The notes: a model not told the origin generated them from the sequence alone. A DNA stretch of 64,000 nucleotides from Hypomesus transpacificus (GCF_021917145.1 NC_061072.1:14114742-14178741), one strand, 5' to 3'; shown: positions 11,134 to 26,320, counted from the first letter of the stretch. Program-made: numbers and translations.

Positions 11134-13012
11134 ATGAAATTGGATGGAAAAATAAAGGTAAACTGACTCGACAGTAGTTGGATCTTTTTTCTAGCAAGGT
11201 TTTAGCATAGGCTAGTTATTGTACGCTAGTTTATTGAAGTACTGTCTTTTTTGTAGGTACCCCACCCCTTGAAACCCCGAGTGTTATTATGGTAGGTTTC
11301 ATGACCATTTTGCAAAAAAAAGTCACGCAAGTCTCTGAAAGTTAAGACATTTACTTGTCAATGTGTCGTAGGGCTGACGTCAGCTACAATGATATGGACG
11401 AAATTGACAACATTAAGTCCATCCCAGAACTTGAGAGGTCTGTGATAAAAAAAAATACAATTACAAAAATAATCTTTAAATTAGCACAACACGCACACAC
11501 ATGCATTCATTGATATTTGTAAAATGTGATATATTACATGTCGATAAGAACTTTATGCCGTGTCCTGGCTGTGGACTTCTCTGAGCCAAGGAAAGGGGTT
11601 CTGCTGGAGCTGTTTGTGCACACAGTGCTGTTCTGCAGGGAGAACAAGTTCAACAGGGAGCAAACATCTGCTCTGATCTCCATCGTCAAGAACATGCATC
11701 AGGCTAACACAGGTAATCCTCTCTACTAAGTGGTCTTTATGCTGTAACAGATCATTTAATCAGGACTATGCCACAATGCACATATGTATAGGACAGATGA
11801 ATTAACATGTTCCTAGTTTATTGTATAATTATATTACGTTTATTTTTAAGATTAACATATGACAAGAATATAATACAAAAGAAAATATATTGAACATCCT
11901 GCAATAGTTTGTGAAATTTACTGTACATTTTGTATGTGTTCATAATTACTAGAAACACCGCTCAACAACGTGGACCACTGTTTTGCATACTGCAGTGAAC
12001 TTCTGCTATGTCACTCGGTCAGGGTGTGTAGGCTTAAATACTCTACCCAAAGAACCTTACCATTACTACCTCATTTTACACTTGTAAACTATTTTTCCTT
12101 TTTCTGCTTTCCCCAGCGACCTCCCTTCAGTATTAACCTCTTCAGCTGTGATCAAGTCACCCACATCTTGAAGTACCTCCTCAACTCCTATATAAAACAC
12201 TTTAATCTCTACAAATATATATTCACCCCTCAGGTAAACACAGGCATGCAGTAACAACACTCAGTCTAAAAGCCTATTATTCTATTATTTTGCCACTTCC
12301 CTGTGGAGTGAATAAAGAGCCCATCTATAGTATCAATCTATTCTGGGAATAAATATGCTCTACAACTTGATGGCAGACTTTCACTCTTCACCAGGTGCGC
12401 CTGGACCTGACCTTGTGTTACTCTGGGATGCCGGATGTAGAAGACCCCCCCAGCCCTGAATTATTAGGTGTGTATGGTTGGCAACTGTCCAGAGGATATC
12501 AACAGCATTCATATGACTGAGAGCACAATACAATGGTCAAATGATGTGTTTTTTCCCATTGCTATATTTAGATATGCCAGATGCAAAACCTGTGACACAA
12601 CAGAAGCCAGAGACTGAACAAGAGGAGCAGCTGGGCATGGAAGAGAAAGCAGCTCTGGGAACGTCACCAGAAGAGACTGCAGCAGGTGTTGTGCTTCATC
12701 CAGCCTTGTTCTCTCATCCCTGGGACTTTTAACGTCCTTCATATCTTCACTACAGTCTCGTTCAAACAGAGACTATGTCGTAATAGACACCAGGTTAAGT
12801 TAAGAAACGTCTGTCGTAACTCGTGAAATGTGTCTATTTCTGCTGCAGAGGGTCCATCCCATAGGTCAGAGCTCAGAGCCCTCATCCAGCAGGAGGTCAA
12901 GCAGGAGATGGTGAGAGTGTCTACCCAACTGGAGCAACAGCTGAGGGCCAGTGCAGATAAGATGACCAGCACCCTGGCTTCGCTGGAGTCCAGCCTGCAG
13001 GGCAAAAAGTAA
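11134..13012 (+). CDS. cfap119: Cilia- and flagella-associated protein 119 (CCDC189)
   Basis: Nine exons: 11134-11157, 11257-11291, 11372-11437, 11549-11712, 11953-12023, 12117-12233, 12395-12467, 12572-12685 and 12849-13012, giving 275 aa. The core SELLLCHSVRRPPFSINLF and YKYIFTPQVRLDLTLCYSG matches vertebrate CCDC189/CFAP119 (formerly C16orf93), a protein of motile cilia and sperm flagella. A Glu/Gln-rich stretch (about 181-218) leads to a C-terminal coiled coil (EQQLRASADKMTSTL) ending QGKK. Start exon MKLDGKIK is short; the acceptor of exon 4 (GATAAG) has a poor pyrimidine tract and is the least certain junction. It is head to head with the tubby-like gene and tail to tail with phkg2, the same cfap119-phkg2-rnf40 order as in human 16p11.2. 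Confidence 0.87.
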
Positions 13013-13983
13013 TAACAGCCAGGCCTCAAACTGCTTCCCCCTCATACTGCATTTGTCAAACCAAGATATGAATAATTTGTGACCGTTGTCAGTGAGGAAG
13101 TGGATTGCGTAATCATGCCAACCATCGTGACAGAAAAACACAACACGACTCAAACACGGAAAGGTTCACATGCTATGTATAAGCAATGTTACTTTAATTA
13201 TCATTATAAACTCTTTTTGTGTAATATCAGATGCATTACATCATGTTTGTACAATTATTGTTCAAGACTTAGTGGTAAAAGAAATGTTTACTCTGAAAAA
13301 GGAAAATTTTGTAGAGAACTTCAAACTACAGGAATGGAAAGGTATAACATTGTTAGTACTAACTGGTGTTACATGCCACATCAAGAAGTTAGAATGTATC
13401 GTGGGCTTATTGCATGTTCTGAAAGAGAATATATAACTAAGTATGTATGAATGGAAATATGCATCCCTTAAATACAAATATTGTATACATGTAGACATAC
13501 ATATAGAAAGTATTCTCGATTCAGGTAATTATAAAGGGTTTTAAACATACAGTACAACCACTCACCACTGAGGAGAAGTTTATTACTGATTCATAAGCTG
13601 TCTGTAAACAAGTGATTAACAGATTATAAATACTTCGTAACTCTTTTTAAAGTGTGTACTGCATATAGTGGCTTAGTTATGACTTATTTCTTCTAAAAAC
13701 ATTGCCTGCAAGGAGGAGTTACAAATAGCTCTCTCTCTCTGACCCAACAGATAATATCAGATATTCCGAAATCTATCCCGACTATCTATAAATAACAAGC
13801 CATTGTGCGCATTAGGCTAGCAAAGGCCCCGGGTCCCTGTATTCCTCATATTGTACTTTAATCAGCAGTTACCACTAACACAGACAAATAATAAGTAACA
13901 ACAACCTACACATTAAAATACACAAGACAGGTTGTAAAACGACATAAAACCCAATGCAGTCAAGAAGGAGAACAGCGTGACCT
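13013..13983. other. Convergent 3' region between cfap119 and phkg2
   Basis: No gene is recognised. Open frames around 13079-13450 have no family resemblance and no splice support. A TTTATT near 13578 gives a plausible minus-strand polyadenylation signal for phkg2, so about 400 bases are probably its 3' UTR. Confidence 0.5.
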
Positions 13984-16260
<2,277 letters not shown>

Positions 16261-18179
16261 GGTGGCAACCCGGTCTTTGACAATTTAGAGAAAGTCACTT
16301 TCATTAGTTGTACCAAGGACGATGGTGCAAGCTTAAATGTGCCTATATGCTCAATGATGATGCAACATCACTTGTGAGGAAGCACAACAGTAAGGTTCAT
16401 AATTTACCCAGCTAGGTAAACTACAACGTTTAAGCTAACTTTAGTCGCAGCAAATCAAATGTTATCAGGAGCATCACAAATACTTTTGCTACGTTTGCGT
16501 AAATATGCTTGCTAATGGATAACAACACGCGAGCTAATTCGTTTCAAGATATCGACCAGTTAGCTCATGCTAGCTAGCCGATGTGCCCACACTAGTGCAT
16601 TGTATTTAGGAAATTACTTAAATGTTGGTTTTCATAGCCCGGGTAGCAATATGCTAACTCTACTCACCAAAGAAAGATGCAGTAAATTCCTCTAACTGAA
16701 TGTCCTGGCACTATGCACCATATTGCTGTCAAACCGTGGGTAACCTCGCCATTGCCAACTTCAGGTTTCGATAGTAAAGTTACATAAGATACCCAAACAA
16801 AACTCGGGAAGCACTTGACTTGAAACAGTGTGCAGATGATTGAATTGTTTTGCCAAAAACACGTGACAGATGACGTTCCAAATTACGTTTCGTCTCACAA
16901 CGTACATTTTTCACTGTCCTGTTACACAAGCATGGTAATTGTATAAGAATCACTTTTACTGCACGCAAAGTTGTCAAACACCCATTATTTCCCAATATAT
17001 TTTAATCACTTAATGTATCATACTGTATAGTAACGAATAGGTAAAATTGTACTCTAACCAACTTTACCAACGCAGTTTGCACTACATTACAATTCCTGTA
17101 ATATTTGTATTTTATATTGTATTTTATATTGTAAATTGGCAACTTACATTTTATTTTATGACAACTTATATTTTATTTTGTTATATATTTTATTTTAATT
17201 GTATTCCACTTAGTATTGCTAGTTTATGTATCCTTAGTGTAGTTTGACCACATATGTAAATGTAAGATTCCTATATGTTTATTGTATGCACTTTCCTGCC
17301 AGAGCAAATTCCTTGCCTGTGCAAACTTTCATGGCGAATAAATCCCTTTCTGATTCTGATTCCGGTTAGAGCGCTCTCCCTGGTGTGTAGGGCGTCAACG
17401 ACAACAACTATGCAGCTCTGGATCTTGACCAGCAGGGAGCACTAGTGTACACGGTGTTGTTTAAAGCCTCGCATTATTAACTTATTTTCGACAAAATTGG
17501 TTGAAAAGCTCCCGAACACCACAAAGCTTCGTTTCCCCACCATCAGCATCGTTAAATACATTTTGGCAATGCTAAATTAATTCTCCAGATTTTTTTACTT
17601 CCTGTCAAAACGGAAATGTCTGAGTCGTCATCTCCTGGCTGTGTTAGCAATAGCTGCTAGCCTTAGCCGCTAGCGATGTTTTACGACTGCTCTTGCAGCT
17701 GGTGAAGGTTTGTGATATTATGTAGAAATAGTGAAAATAAAGCATAATATAATCTAATATTGAGCATTAACACCTGCAGTATGTAATAAGATGATATTTC
17801 TGGAACTAAATAGCTAGCTAAATTAACCAATTTATTAACTCGCAAGCAATATTATATTCTGCAGTTAGCTAGCTAGCTACTACTACTGTAGATAGTCAAC
17901 CAGGAAAGCTTTAGTTTTGTCGGTTAGTTAGTAGCTAAGCTATCTTGCGAGCGAAAAAGCAAGCTACCTAACCGCTTTCAAAACTAAGCTCCATGCAGTA
18001 GCTACTGTAGTTATTGTAACATGGCGAATAGAACACTTGTTTGCAGTAGTACCATTTATTTGAATTCACCATGCTACTACCGGCTAGCTAGCTTTGAATG
18101 GGCTTCCTACCTATAATACAGAAGGATACCTGACTAATTGGATTCTCATTTCAGTTTACTTTATTTTGTTGCAGAAGTC
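16261..18179. promoter_or_regulatory. Divergent promoter region of phkg2 and rnf40, with a LINE tail
   Basis: The two starts diverge across about 1.9 kb. Clusters rich in TAGC/GCTAGC lie at 16430-16680 and 17640-18100. A plausible non-coding first exon of rnf40 ends near 17700 (TTGCAGCTGGTGAAG); the coding exon acceptor is TTGTTGCAG just before 18174. Between them is a 5'-truncated retrotransposon tail (17266-17365) preceded by AT-rich sequence (17047-17230). Confidence 0.5.
17266..17365 (+). mobile_element. 3' tail of a truncated non-LTR retrotransposon
   Basis: The sequence TGCACTTTCCTGCCAG then GCAAATTCCTTGCCTG, TGCAAACTTTCATGGCG, AATAAATCCC and a short TGATTCTGATTC repeat is the familiar 3' end of a teleost L2/Rex1-like LINE. 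No reverse transcriptase is present. The exact LINE clade is an inference. Confidence 0.55.
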
Positions 18180-21100
18180 ATGATGTCCGGAACAGGGGGA
18201 GGGAAGCGAGCCTCCGGCGGGGACAGTCCACCTGGTCCACCTGAGAAGAAAAGCAAAAAGGAGGAGAAGACCACCACAACACTTATCGAACCCATTCGCA
18301 TAGGGGGAGTATCGTCAACGGTAAGTAGCACATTCTCTTCCAATTGGGGCCTCCCTAAAGCACCTGTGATCTCCCGTGTCTTTCCCCCATCAAGTCTTTC
18401 ATGACAGCGTGACTAGCACTGCGTTTAAGTCGGAAGAGCAAGAGACGGTAGAGTTCCGATGTTGACGTTTCGTCCCCGCCTGTGTCTGCTGTGCGTCTGT
18501 AGGAGGAGATGGACATGAAGGTGATCCAGTTTAAGAACAAGAAGCTCACGGAGCGCCTGGAGCAAAGGCAGACCATGGAGGACGAGCTGAGGGAGAAGAT
18601 CGAGAAGCTGGAGAAGAGACAGGCCACTGACGACACCACACTGCTCATCGTCAACCGCTACTGGTCTGAGGTACGTGCAGGCCATGACTCCTCAGGGCTT
18701 TGTAGAAAGATTGTCCCTCAAAGTGTCCCACCATGCATGCTCATCTGGTACACTGTATATCAATACGATCTGTGTGGTTACATGTGCTGTGTGTAGATTT
18801 TGGTGTCTCATGCCACGACAGAAAGGCTTTTGTTTCATGAAAGTGTGGAACCGCTAAGCTTATCTCCATCCCTGACCTGACAGTTGGAAGAGAACGTTCA
18901 CATCTTGCGCCAGCGTCTTGAATCGGAGCCCCCTTCTCCCGCCCCGCCACCCGCCCCCGCCACTCCCTCCGCTCCCATGCCTCCACCCACCCCTATGGAA
19001 GAGGACGATCTGATCCCTCCACCCCCCATCCCAGATCTGCCTCCACCCCCACTCCCTGAGCCGGAGAACGAGGAGGAGCAGCTCCTCCAGCAGCCCCAGC
19101 CCCCGCCCCCTGACGGGGTTGAGGAAACTCCCACAGAGCCACCCCAGGACTCAGCAAAAGGTAACCACAACGATCTATTCTTGTTCAGTCCACCTTTTGA
19201 ACGTTTCGCGTCAATATCAGCTCGTTTTTAAAGCCGCACGCCATCAAGCGTTTTCGTCGTTAGTCTATCCGCTGGCTCTCAAAGATCCCAATCCTTGAGG
19301 GTTTCGGTTGGTTTCGGTGCCGTTCAGCAGGCGTAATGTGAAGCCCTTTGTGACATCGCTCGTATTAAAAAGGGCCAACATTTGATTGGATCCATGCGTT
19401 TCATTCCAACTGCGCCTTGCTCCCTTCCCCCTGGACTGCAGAAGCCCCGCCTCCCCCTCCGCCCCTCAGCGACAGTGCCAAGGCCTTCCTGGCCGTGTTG
19501 GACCACAGCGGCGAGGAGGAGCTCAGCCTGCAGCTCCAGGACCGGATGCAGTTCAGCAAGGACGCCGTGGCCTGCATGGTGTGCACATTCGACAGGCTCC
19601 ACAGCCGCATAGACCTCCTGTGTTCCCAGGTCCAGTCTGCAGGTAGGCTCCAGTGACTTACCTCTCCGGAGACTGCTTCTCAGTTAGCCGTAACGGCGAC
19701 AATGTGTTTGCGTGAGAGTCGGGGGCGAATGCCTGCTGCTCAGTTAGCATAACGGCTACAGTGTGTGTGTGAGAGAGTCTGGGAAAATCTGCCTGTCTAG
19801 GGACTTTCTGGTGCTATTATTTGGGCTGTTATTGCTTCGTCAGATTCTTAGAGCTGTTGAAAACTGGTGTACTGTATTTGTTTGACCTCAGAAACAGTGT
19901 CATCTTTTTAAATGTGATGTTTGATTCGAATGATGGTCATGTTCTAATGAGCCTGTCTGTGGTGGTGTGTTAGTGTCTGAGAATGATAGCCAGTCAGAGA
20001 TCATCAGTGTGACCTGTACACTGCTGGAAGAAAATGGCAAACTGCAGGACAAGGCGTCCTCTCTGCAGGGCAGGAACCACAAGATGTCCATGGAGGTATG
20101 CCCTCCACGCTCTCTCGTGTGTGTACAGTATGCCGATGCCTACTGTTTACTCATTCACTCCAGCTGATTCCTCTCCTCGTGTGTGAGTGTTTCTGTGGGT
20201 AGTCTTGTGTGGGCTTTTTGTGTTGTGCGTGTGTGTGTGTATTTGATCAGGCCTATTGTTGACTCTTCCACGGATGTGTCTCCTCACAGTACAACGAGCT
20301 GGTGGACAAAGTGACCAGCTCTGAAACCAAGGTGTCTGAGATGGAGACCGCCGTGGAGGACCTGCAGTGGGACATCGAGAAGCTCCGCAAGAGGGAACAG
20401 AAGCTCAACAAGCACCTGGCCGAGGCCCTGGAGCAGGTGTGTGTGTGTGTGTGTTAGTCTTGTCTGTGCATTCCACATGGGATCCCAGTGTATTTAGCAT
20501 TTGCATCATCTTACACACAGGTGTAGCTGTGTGTAAGATGAATCTTATTGTCCAGCTGTACTGGTGTGAACATACATTGTCGTATTTAAACCGTGTAGCC
20601 GTCTTTTAAACAATATTTAAACCAGCTGTTCCAGTAGTGACTCGCCAGCTGTGTCGGTGCCGCTGGGCACAGTTGCTCTGTTGACTTAAACACGGCCTGC
20701 ATGTTTTGTGCAGTTGAACTCTGGGTACTATGCCACGGGCAGCTCTGGAGGACTTCCTGGAGGTCAGATCACCCTGAACATACAGAAGGTAAGGACCACT
20801 GCGCTTCCTCTGAACACACCCCTAGTATATATACACACATGGACAAGCACTGCGGCGTATTGGTCACTTCCTGTCATACTGTTGTTTTCCAATGCTTCTC
20901 GTGTTATCGTGTCAGTTTGAGAGCCTGAATGCAGAGCTGGAGCAGAACCAGGAGCTGGCTAACAGCCGCATGGCCGACCTGGAGAAGCTACAGATGGAAC
21001 TGCAGGAGGCGGTGAGGGAGAGTGAGAAACTGAAGGTACAGCTGGCCCTCACTGGATGAAGTTCCACTGTAGACGGACAACACAGCTATCACAGAACCAG

Positions 21101-23458
21101 CCGCTAGCACAACATCTTTCAAACTGATGCATCGTTAAAAAAACTGTACAAATATTCTTTTGAGATCCAACTAATCCTGAAACGGTGAAACGTTCTCCCT
21201 ATCCCCCCCCCCCCCCCTCTCCTCCCTCCAGATCGACCTGCGGAACATTCCGGAGGAGGTGGTGAAGGAGACTCCGGAGTACAAGTGCCTCCAGTCCCAG
21301 TTCTCTCTGCTGTACAACGAGTCTCTGGGGGTGAAGACTCAGCTGGATGAGGCCCGGGCTCTTCTCCTCACCGCCAAGAACGCCCACCTCCGCCAGATAG
21401 AGCACATGGAGGTCAGCGTCCTAGCACACACACGTGTGTGTCCATAATCCATACTCCAAACAACTCCCTTTACAGAGTGAACACGCTATCCACAGTATGT
21501 CTGCATGAAGTGTGCCGTAGTTCTGGGCGCCATTGCCATGCCAACAGCCCCCCTTTTTCCAGCGACAGTGCCGAGGGGTGGGGGAAGTGGGACGGTAGAG
21601 GGAGCTGTCGTCTCCCCTGACCCCTCCACCCCCCCTCACTCTGGTTGTTCCCCTCAGAGCGACGAGCTGTCGCTGCAGAAGAAGCTGCGCACGGAGGTGA
21701 TCCAGCTGGAGGACACCCTGGCCCAGGTCCGGAAGGAGTACGAGATGCTGCGCATCGAGTTTGAGCAGAACCTGGCGGCCAACGAGCAAGCAGGTAACCC
21801 CACGCCTCGGCGTCCTCGCACCCAATGACGCGAGCCGTCTGTCCAGGGTGTCTCTCCCCCTCCCCCTTATAAAAGTTACCGAGCGATGCGACATTGTCAT
21901 TGAGCATTGTCATTGAACGCCTCACGTTTCGTAGGTGAGGAGGAGGCCGTAGTAGGCTGTGGGTGGACGTGGTGTCCTATTTGTTCAACCTTTCTGCAGA
22001 GTCTGCAGACGTGAAACTGCACAGCCAGACCTCGTCTCTCTCTCCCCTGTGTGTTCAATCAGCGTCGCGCTCTCTCTCCATCTGCCTGCCGTCCCTCTGT
22101 GTTCCCAGGTCCCATCAACAGAGAGATGAGACACCTCATCAGCAGTCTGCAGAATCACAACCACCAGCTGAAGGGAGACGTGCAGAGATACAAGCGGAAG
22201 CTGAGGGAGACGCAGATGGAGATCAACAAGGTAGGCCGGCGGCGTGCCGCCCGCTCACTGGCCGCAACAGACGTGGGGTCATGGGCGAGTGTTTTCACAC
22301 GCTCTCCAGTCTGAACGCCTGCTCCTCTACCGGGGAGAGGCGCCGCTCGGTGGTAGAGCGTTTGACTGCAGATGGAGAGGTTGAAGGGTTCAACACCCCC
22401 CCCTCCCACACACACACCCAACTCCTCCACTGTGAGTTGCGTACAAATAGCTTCTGCTGAATGACTAGTTTACATAGCTCCCTGAACAGAGAAGTTTTAT
22501 TCACTGTGTTTGAGATAATACTTCATTAATCCCTAGACAGAGAACTTTGGGTGTTGACTCATGAACGTGATAGAAAAGTTAGACGTTGGATGGTCAAGCA
22601 ACAACACGTCCATTCTGGAAGTTTCACCCGTAACGTTTGGTTTGTCCTTTTGGGTCCGTCGTTCAGCTGCGGTGCCAGAGTGGAGAGACTGGAGTTCTGC
22701 TTCTGGAGGAGACGTCTAACGAAGGAGGCCTGGACGTGAAGAAGGAGGAGGACGATGACCAGGAGGAGGAGGAGGAGAGGAGGAAGGAGCTGGACAGGCA
22801 GCGGGCCAGGGAGAGAGAGCGGGAGGCCGAACGAGAGCGAGAGAGGGAGCGAGAGAGGGAGAGACAGCGCAGTGAAGAGCTGAAGAGGAAAGACTCTGAC
22901 ACACTGAAGATGCTGAGGGCCGAACTCAAGTAGGCTCCGCCTCCAATTGAATAACAAAAATTCAACTTTTAAAAGTGTAACTTGTGCCAATACAAATTCT
23001 CACTTGTCAGTAACAATTCACACACGCACACAAACAGCAATGCAATTAAGTGGGATTGAATTCCAAATCAAACCCCTTCAATGCCAAGGTGACTGAGAAA
23101 TAGGGAAGATGAAAGCCTAACCTCTCTCCTCCTCCTCTCCAGGAAGGCCCAGGAGTCCCAGAAGGAGATGAAGCTGCTCCTGGACATGTACAAGTCTGCC
23201 CCCAAGGAGCAGAGGGACAAAGTGCAGCTCATGGCCGCCGAGCGCAAGTCTAAAGCCGAGGTCTGTGCCCCTGGTTAGCCTCCTTCACCTGCAGCGTTTT
23301 CTCCCGCTGCATGCGCTTTCCTCACCTTGAAAAACATTTCACTGCCAATAACTCTGTTCATGTGCATATGGCAATAAACTTGAATTAAAAGCTATGCTTT
23401 CGATTGTAGTCACACCAGCTGTAACTAGACCTAAAGGAGATGTTCATGCCGTTGTATT

Positions 23459-23505
<47 letters not shown>

Positions 23506-25173
23506 TCTCTGTGTCTCTCTGTCTCTCTCTCTCTCCCGCCCCTCAGGTGGACGAGCTGAGGGTGCGGGTCAGGGAGCTGGAGGAGAGAGAGAGGAAGGAG
23601 AGCAAGAAGCTGGCTGACGAAGACGCGCTGCGTAAGATCCGTGTGGCAGAGGAGACCATAGACCACTTGCAGAAGAAGCTGACTGCCACCAAACAGGTAC
23701 ACGCGCCACTGCACCAAGAACCGAGGAGAGGAACTTGGATGATAGTCAGGTGACGAACTTGAGTTCAAGTGGCTGTCATTGCAGAAGTTGAGTCATCATC
23801 ATGTCACCAAACCGCTGTCAGATTAGTATTTCTCCCCGACACAGATAAAAGGTAAACCATTTACGGACAACAATACTGAGCCTGTCATCATGTTTCTAGA
23901 TTTGATTTTGTGACGCAAGCAGGGTTAGCCACTTAACATGAAACCAACCTTTCTCTGAATGATAACCTCTCCCTGAACTACGTGTCCTCTTTCTTTTTAC
24001 GGTTTCCCTTTCTCTCGTTTTTTTTCTTTCTCTGTTCCTCTTCCCCTCTGTTTTTCTTTCACTGTCTCTATTTCCGATTTCTCTCTTCCTAAAAATCTAA
24101 TTTCTGTCTGCCACCCCCCCCCCCCCGTCACAATCTCTTCCACAATTTCTCTCTTCCTCTGACTCTTCCCTCACTCTTCCTCTGACTCTTCCCTCACTCT
24201 TCCTCTGACTCTCTTCCTCTGACTCTCCCCTCACTCTTCCTCTGACACTCTTCCCTCACTCTCTTCCTCTGACTTTCTTCCTCTGACTCTCTTCCTGACC
24301 CTTCTCTGACTCTTCCTCTGACTCTCTCTCTCCCTCTGACTCTCCCTCTGAGTCTTCCCTCACTCTCTTCCTCTGACTTTCTTCCTCTGACTCTCTTCTT
24401 CTGACTCTTCCTCTGACTCTCCCTCTCCTTCTGACTCTCCCTCTGAGTCTTCCCTCACTCTCTTCCTCTGACTCTCTCTCCCTCTCTGCCCCCTCCGTGT
24501 CCCTGAAGGAGGAGGAGGCGCTGCTGAGTGAGATGGACGTGACGGGCCAGGCCTTCGAGGACATGCAGGAGCAGAACAGCCGCCTGATGCAGCAGCTGCG
24601 GGAGAAGGACGACGCCAACTTCAAGCTGATGAGTGAGAGGATCAAGTCCAACCAGATCTACAAGTTGCTGAGGGAGGAAAAGGAGGAGCTGGCCGACCAG
24701 GTGCTGACCTTCAAGACCCAGGTGAGACCCCCCCCCTGATCATGCATTGGTTTTATATCCCCGGGAATCATCCTGCAGAGTTTGTTGACGGGAGTCGTAT
24801 GTTGAAAATTGTCTTGTCGAAGTTGCTGCGAGAGGCTGCTGTTTGGACTGGTTGACTGGACCTTGACGACCAACATAGCTTGATTGGTTCCTTTTGGCTG
24901 TCTGTCACAGGTTGATGCCCAGCTGTTGGTGGTCCAGAAGCTGGAGGAGAAGGAGGGCATCCTCCAGAGCTCTCTGGCTTCTCTGGAGAAGGAGCTGGCC
25001 CTCCGAACCCAAGCTCTCGAACTGAACAAGAGAAAGGTTAGGATACAACATCACACACTGTCCTCCAAAACAAAAACGATAATGCAAATTCATCACAGTT
25101 CTCAAATAATGGGTTAAGGGTTATGAACTTCAGCATTTCAACAAGAGTGGTATTGCTTGTGTGTGTGCGTGTG

Positions 25174-25217
<44 letters not shown>

Positions 25218-26320
25218 CTGCCCAGGCGGTTGAAGCAGCCCAGCTAGCAGAGGACCTGAAGGTGCAACTGGAGCACACACAGGCCAAGCTGAAAGAGATC
25301 CAGGTGTCTGTTGCAGAGAACCGCACGGCCCGCGAGAGGGAGAGCGGCAACCTCAAGAGAGCTCAGGTCCACACACACTCCTGTGTTTGACACACACACA
25401 CACACACACTCCTGTGTTTGACACACACACACACACACACTCCTGTGTTTGACACACACACACACCCACACACCTGGGTTTGACACACACACACACTCCT
25501 CTGCACTCATTGTATACCGCCATTCTACTCACACAGAGTTACTGGTACAAAAGCACATGTATTTCCATTCTTTATACACAGCTAACAACTGTTTGAATGA
25601 GCACCTCAGGGCGCAGGTGTAACTTGAGTCTGCTTCCACGCTCTTCAGGAGGATCTGTCCAGGCTGAGACGGAAGCTGGAGAAACAGAAGAAGGTGGAGG
25701 TGTACACGGACGCTGACGAGATCCTGCAGGAAGAGATCAACCAGTACAAGGTAGACTAAAGGATCCTATATGAACCTACAGGCCTCAACCAGGCAACGCC
25801 CTCGCTTGGGTCAACACATGTTGGTTCTTAAGAGGGATTAGAATTTTTGCTGCTTTTTCCAAACTGGGCCCATGTTTAAAAAAAAAAAAAAAAAAAAAAA
25901 CACCAAACATATTCCAGATTGTTTTTATGTGCAGACTGCAAAGGTTTTTATTTATTTAAATGTGTTTATATAAATAGTGTGAGTAGTATTACTGTGGTGG
26001 ATATGATTTTTATAAATGTTTTGCTTTTGGGAAGGCAAGGCTATCGAGCTCCTGGCATCAGTTTGGAGCGTATTTGGTGGAACGACTGGAAGTAATCCTG
26101 ACTGTTTACCTCCCTCCTCCCTTCCTGTGTGCCTGTGCTGCAGGCCAAGCTCCGGTGCCCGTGCTGCAACACGCGAGACAAGGAGACCGTCCTCACCAAG
26201 TGCTTCCACGTGTTCTGCTACGAGTGCCTGAAGACGCGCTACGACACCCGGCAGAGGAAGTGCCCCAAGTGCAACACGGCCTTCGGCGCCAACGACTTCC
26301 ACCGCATCTACATCACCTAA
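18180..26320 (+). CDS. rnf40: E3 ubiquitin-protein ligase BRE1B (RNF40)
   Basis: Nineteen coding exons: 18180-18320, 18503-18670, 18884-19160, 19442-19642, 19974-20095, 20290-20436, 20714-20788, 20916-21035, 21232-21411, 21658-21793, 22109-22230, 22667-22929, 23143-23260, 23547-23696, 24509-24721, 24911-25036, 25226-25366, 25649-25750 and 26144-26320. From the second ATG (18183) this gives 991 aa (human about 1000). [34 protein letters not shown] and long coiled coils lead to a C-terminal C3HC4 RING ([20 protein letters not shown]), ending FHRIYIT. With RNF20 and the E2 UBE2A/B it mono-ubiquitinates histone H2B in the nucleus during transcription. Exon 3 encodes a Pro-rich segment (about 115-190) with no clear mammalian counterpart; exon 12 encodes an Arg/Glu repeat. 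Two ATGs are adjacent at the start. It is divergent from phkg2, as in human. Confidence 0.97.
22340..22465 (+). mobile_element. tRNA-derived SINE in rnf40 intron 11
   Basis: GCTCGGTGGTAGAGCGTTTG is an A-box-like head. A B-box-like GAAGGGTTCAA follows, then a C-rich and CA-rich spacer and a tail AGCTTCTGCTGAATGACT, related to the common teleost SINE tail. Confidence 0.6.
23462..23540 (+). repeat. (CT)n microsatellite at the acceptor of rnf40 exon 14
   Basis: About 75 bases of CT with occasional GT end only a few bases before the CCCCTCAG acceptor at 23546, so the repeat forms the polypyrimidine tract. Confidence 0.85.
24130..24490 (+). repeat. CT-rich minisatellite (TCTTCCTCTGAC units) before rnf40 exon 15
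   Basis: About 360 bases of imperfect 10-14 base units of the type CTCTTCCTCTGA and CTTCCCTCA fill the end of intron 14, ending about 20 bases before exon 15. A C14 run at 24113-24126 precedes it. Confidence 0.85.
25158..25215 (+). repeat. (GT)n microsatellite at the acceptor of rnf40 exon 17
   Basis: A GT/GC alternating run leads straight into GTGCTGCCCAG, the acceptor used at 25226. Alternating purine-pyrimidine GT/GC can adopt Z-DNA. Confidence 0.85.
25372..25498 (+). repeat. Minisatellite of about 30 bases, four copies, at the donor of rnf40 exon 17
   Basis: The unit is TCCTGTGTTTGA followed by (CA)n. Three near-identical copies and a fourth with CTGGGTTTGA follow directly after the donor at 25366. 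Confidence 0.8.
25878..25900 (+). repeat. A23 run in rnf40 intron 18
   Basis: Uninterrupted adenines in the last long intron. There is no adjacent SINE head, so its origin is unclear. Confidence 0.8.

Noticed and set aside
13079-13450. Open frame of 123 codons downstream of cfap119
   Set aside because: It has no splice context, an AT-rich random composition and no resemblance to any family; it lies between two 3' ends.
23300-23395. Possible second LINE tail in rnf40 intron 13
   Set aside because: GGCAATAAACTTGAATT resembles a retrotransposon end, but the match is too short and lacks the terminal repeat to call it.
24256-24651. Minus-strand Arg/Glu/Ser-rich open frame
   Set aside because: It comes from the CT-rich minisatellite before rnf40 exon 15.
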